Below are positions 4,802 to 7,391 of a DNA stretch of 7,391 bases, piece by piece. Under the pieces are notes generated by a model. The model was not told the origin of the DNA. It searched no databases and was given only the letters and a program-made list of their open reading frames with translations. Positions within the stretch are counted from its first letter, which is position 1, and every line of letters starts with the position of its first letter. Made by a program: the position numbers and the translations under genes. Source of the DNA: an uncultured Eubacteriales bacterium (GTDB taxonomy: Bacteria; Bacillota; Clostridia; UMGS1810); assembly GCA_900555295.1 (NCBI GenBank), contig USKN01000096.1, positions 1-7,391 on the forward strand, given 5' to 3'.

Positions 4802-7391
4802 CAGATGTGTACTCCTCCAAATCCTCAAATTTAAGTTTTAACAGTTTTGAAACACCGCGCTCCTGCATAGTTACACCGTACATTATATCGGCAGCCTCCA
4901 TTGTACCGCGCCTGTGTGTTACAACAATAAACTGTGTTTTGTTACTGTATTTGCGTATATACTCGGCAAAACGATATACATTATTATCGTCAAGCGCCGC
5001 CTCAACCTCGTCCAAAATACAAAACGGTGTGGGACGTACTTCAAGAACCGAAAATAATAGTGCTATTGCCGAAAGAGCACGCTCGCCGCCCGAAAGCGCC
5101 ATCATATTCTGTAATTTTTTGCCCGGCGGCTGTACTTCTATATCTATTCCGCTTTCAAGCACATTATCGGGTTCGGTAAGCGAAAGCTTGCCTATACCGC
5201 CGCCGAATAATTGGCGAAACACACTGTCAAACTTTGTTTTGATTTGAGCAAAACTTTCGGTAAACTGCTTTACCATTACCGATTGCAATTCGTTTATAAT
5301 ATCCTCAAGTTTTGTCTTTGTTTCATCCAAATCGGCCTTTTGCGTACTCATATAATCAAACTTTTCTTTAACCTCTTTATATTGCTCTATTGCGTCAATA
5401 TTAATATTACCGAGAGATTTTATTTCATTTTTGAGCGCCGATGCCTCACGTGTTGACTCCGCCATATCAAATACCTCTTTTTTGTATTCTAAAGCGGTAT
5501 TGTATGTAAGTTCGTAATCTTCCCACATACGGTTGATTATACTTTCTATGTCATATTCGGTTTTGCTGTTGCGGTTTTCAAGTTTTGCCGCCTCCTGCTG
5601 CAAAACATATACCGTTTCATTTTGCTCTTTAAGCTGTTTTTGAAGGTTTTTTTGCTCATTTAAACCCTCGTTATACATTTTAATTTTTTGTTCAGCTTCA
5701 TCGCTTATTTGAGCCTTATCTTGCTTTGTAGCGCTTATTTGTCCATTAATGTCTTCTATCTCTTTATTAAGACCCTCGTTTAGTGCGGCAAGATTTTGAG
5801 CGTTTTGTTTTTTTCGCTCAATATCAGCTTTGTTTTGCTCAATGCTTTCCAAATAAGTTTCAAGCCGTGAGTTAAGCATTTCTATGTCTTTACAATACGA
5901 ATTATACTCAATTCTGTCGTTTACTTCACTGTCGGCTATTTTTTGCGCACATTCTTCAAGATATGCCTGCATACTCTGTTTTTCGTTGAGCTGTTCCCTT
6001 ATTTCTCTTATAAAATTTTCATTGTTTATAATATTTTCTTTGAGTTTTTGCTTTTGGTTTGCAACATCGGCAATTTCGTTTACAATGCCTCCGTTTTCGT
6101 CTGTGAGCGATTCAATACTTTTTTTAAGTTCGTTCGTACTCTTTTCATATGACGATATTGCGGTGTTAATTCTAACCGCCTCACGTTCGCATTTATTAAC
6201 GGTACTGTCAAACTGTTCTTTTTGCTGTGCCATTTTATTTATTGTTTGTTTAAACGACGCTATAATATCGTCGTTTTTATCAACTTGCTTTTGAATGGAC
6301 GCAATCTCACTTTTTAATCCCTCTATATCCTTTGCACGGCTTAAAATACCGTGACGCGCACCGCTGCTGCCGCCTGTAAGCGAACCGCCGGGATTAATTT
6401 GCTGTCCGTCAAGCGTTACAATTTTAAACTTGTAATTATTTTTCTTTGCAATTGATACGGCATTGTCGAGGTTATCAGCAATTGCGCATCTTCCGAGCAA
6501 GCTTGCAAAAATATCGCTGTATTTGCCGTCATACCGTATAAGCTCCGACGCTATGCCTATATATCCCTTTTCGCCTGTAGGTGCATTTTTTAAAATATCG
6601 CCCTTTACACTTGTAATCGGCAAAAATGTTGCACGTCCGTAATTGTTGGATTTTAAAAAGTTAATACATTTTTTTGCCGTTTGCTCATTATCGGTAACTA
6701 TATTTTGAAGCATATTGCCAAGTGCCGTTTCAATTGCGGTTACATATTTGTCATCAACCTGTATAAGTTTTGACACAACTCCGTGCACACCGTCAAAATT
6801 TGCCTCAATAACCTTTTTAACACTTTTTGAAAAACCTTCATAATTTTTTTCGAGTTCTTCAAGTATTTTTTTTCGCGACTCTTTTTCATTAAGTTTGGAT
6901 ACGCACGCATTTTGGCTTAATTTTGCGTCGTCGAGTTGTTTTGTAACTTTAAAATATTCGTCTTTAAGTTTTTTTAATGAGTCAACCGCATTTTGATATT
7001 CAATCTTATTGGGAAATCCTGTTTTATCCCACAACATCACCCAAGGTAACTTTTCCTCGTCAAGCATTTTCTGCGTTTGCAATATATTATTTTGCTTTTT
7101 TTTGAGGTCATCCGATATTGCGTCGGAGCGGTCGTCAAAGTTTTTAAGCAAAACGTCAAGTGATGACATACGCGCTTTAAGCGCAGATATATCGCTTAAC
7201 AAATTTACGTTTTTGTTTTTTAATTCATCAATTTGTTTTACCGCTTCGTTTATTTTTTTGTCGGCATTTTTCTTTTCGTCATCACGGCTTTTAAGTTTTT
7301 CGTTAATTTTATCGGCACTTTCTTTTTTGCTTTCAATCTCTTTTTTTGTTTTTTCAATTTCACCGTCCGTAATTGCATTTTTTTGGGCGGT
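4791..7391 (-). CDS. smc: SMC chromosome segregation ATPase (C-terminal ~866 residues; 5' end outside window)
   Basis: SMC dimers, with ScpA and ScpB, organise and help segregate the chromosome. The frame is open from the window edge (TAQKNAITDG...) to TAA at 4791; a TTG at 7202 is an internal Leu codon, not a start. Counting from the edge, residues 1-~180 are the N-terminal coiled-coil arm, and the hinge (about 184-344, bases 6360-6842) runs from YEGFSKSVKKVI through GVHGVVSKLI and YGRATFLP to the Gly-rich INPGGSLTGGS. A returning coiled coil of ~350 residues leads to the C-terminal head: signature LSGGE (766-770, bases 5082-5096), Walker B CILDEVEAALDDNN (791-804) and the THRRGTMEAAD switch segment. 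Hinge-to-end length matches the ~1190-residue family, so about 320 residues, including Walker A, lie beyond the window. The arm has a Pro/Trp-containing break at residues 114-128. Its stop codon overlaps ftsY, the classical Firmicute smc-ftsY order. Confidence 0.97.
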   Translation of the reverse strand, partial: TAQKNAITDGEIEKTKKEIESKKESADKINEKLKSRDDEKKNADKKINEAVKQIDELKNKNVNLLSDISALKARMSSLDVLLKNFDDRSDAISDDLKKKQNNILQTQKMLDEEKLPWVMLWDKTGFPNKIEYQNAVDSLKKLKDEYFKVTKQLDDAKLSQNACVSKLNEKESRKKILEELEKNYEGFSKSVKKVIEANFDGVHGVVSKLIQVDDKYVTAIETALGNMLQNIVTDNEQTAKKCINFLKSNNYGRATFLPITSVKGDILKNAPTGEKGYIGIASELIRYDGKYSDIFASLLGRCAIADNLDNAVSIAKKNNYKFKIVTLDGQQINPGGSLTGGSSGARHGILSRAKDIEGLKSEIASIQKQVDKNDDIIASFKQTINKMAQQKEQFDSTVNKCEREAVRINTAISSYEKSTNELKKSIESLTDENGGIVNEIADVANQKQKLKENIINNENFIREIREQLNEKQSMQAYLEECAQKIADSEVNDRIEYNSYCKDIEMLNSRLETYLESIEQNKADIERKKQNAQNLAALNEGLNKEIEDINGQISATKQDKAQISDEAEQKIKMYNEGLNEQKNLQKQLKEQNETVYVLQQEAAKLENRNSKTEYDIESIINRMWEDYELTYNTALEYKKEVFDMAESTREASALKNEIKSLGNINIDAIEQYKEVKEKFDYMSTQKADLDETKTKLEDIINELQSVMVKQFTESFAQIKTKFDSVFRQLFGGGIGKLSLTEPDNVLESGIDIEVQPPGKKLQNMMALSGGERALSAIALLFSVLEVRPTPFCILDEVEAALDDNNVYRFAEYIRKYSNKTQFIVVTHRRGTMEAADIMYGVTMQERGVSKLLKLKFEDLEEYTSDGN
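4812..4818 (-). promoter_or_regulatory. Ribosome binding site of ftsY, inside the smc 3' end
   Basis: The minus strand reads GGAGGAG, then ten bases (TACACATCTG), then ATG at 4801. The site lies within the last codons of smc. It selects ATG 4801 over the longer open frame starting at 4828, which would place this site inside the coding sequence. Confidence 0.75.

Noticed and set aside
4550..4834. Plus-strand open frame with a repeated FNIFNVFNIFN motif, looking like a hydrophobic peptide
   Set aside because: The pattern is the complement of the Glu-Asn-Val repeat in ftsY; no independent start signal.
5884..6294. 136-residue plus-strand open frame resembling a membrane protein, opposite smc
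   Set aside because: The hydrophobic Phe/Leu/Ser composition is the expected complement of Lys/Glu-rich coiled-coil codons; the sense frame is clearly SMC.
7200..7202. TTG as the start of a shorter SMC-like protein
   Set aside because: The frame is open upstream to the window edge with typical SMC coiled-coil residues, and no Shine-Dalgarno sequence precedes the TTG, so it is an internal Leu codon.

Overview
The window is 7.4 kb of AT-rich DNA in which every convincing gene lies on the minus strand. In transcription order (right to left) they are smc (5' end outside the window), ftsY, recD2, comF and the start of an ABC-F ATPase (3' end outside the window). Gaps are short: an 11-nt overlap, then about 31 nt, about 80 nt and 15 nt. 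I see no intrinsic terminator between genes and no RNA gene, CRISPR array, insertion sequence or attachment site. The simplest reading is one run of co-transcribed genes that begins upstream of and continues beyond the window.

The smc-ftsY pair, a RecD2-type helicase, AGGAGG/GGTGA-like ribosome binding sites, GTG/TTG starts and low GC with an A-rich coding strand all suggest a low-GC Firmicute, most likely a member of the Clostridia. Species cannot be assigned from this sequence. A cysteine-rich ComF fits an anaerobe, but that is inference.

Layout: 4791-7391 encodes the C-terminal ~866 residues of SMC (coiled coil, hinge, coiled coil, C-terminal ATPase head). 3515-4801 encodes FtsY, the signal recognition particle receptor, with a long acidic, Asn-rich N-terminal domain carrying 9-nt tandem repeats. 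1231-3483 encodes the RecD2 helicase. 515-1150 (possibly starting further upstream) encodes a ComF-family phosphoribosyltransferase-like protein with a four-cysteine zinc-finger motif. 1-499 encodes the first 166 residues of a YdiF-like ABC-F ATPase.

The genes are mostly housekeeping: chromosome organisation, co-translational membrane targeting, DNA repair/recombination, a DNA-uptake-associated protein and a ribosome-associated ATPase. I did not find a novel defence or mobile system. The points worth a second look are a comF N-terminus that seems coded upstream of any normal start codon, a Pro/Trp-containing break in the SMC coiled coil, the repeat-built FtsY acidic domain, and a recD2 start where the GTG probably belongs to the Shine-Dalgarno sequence.
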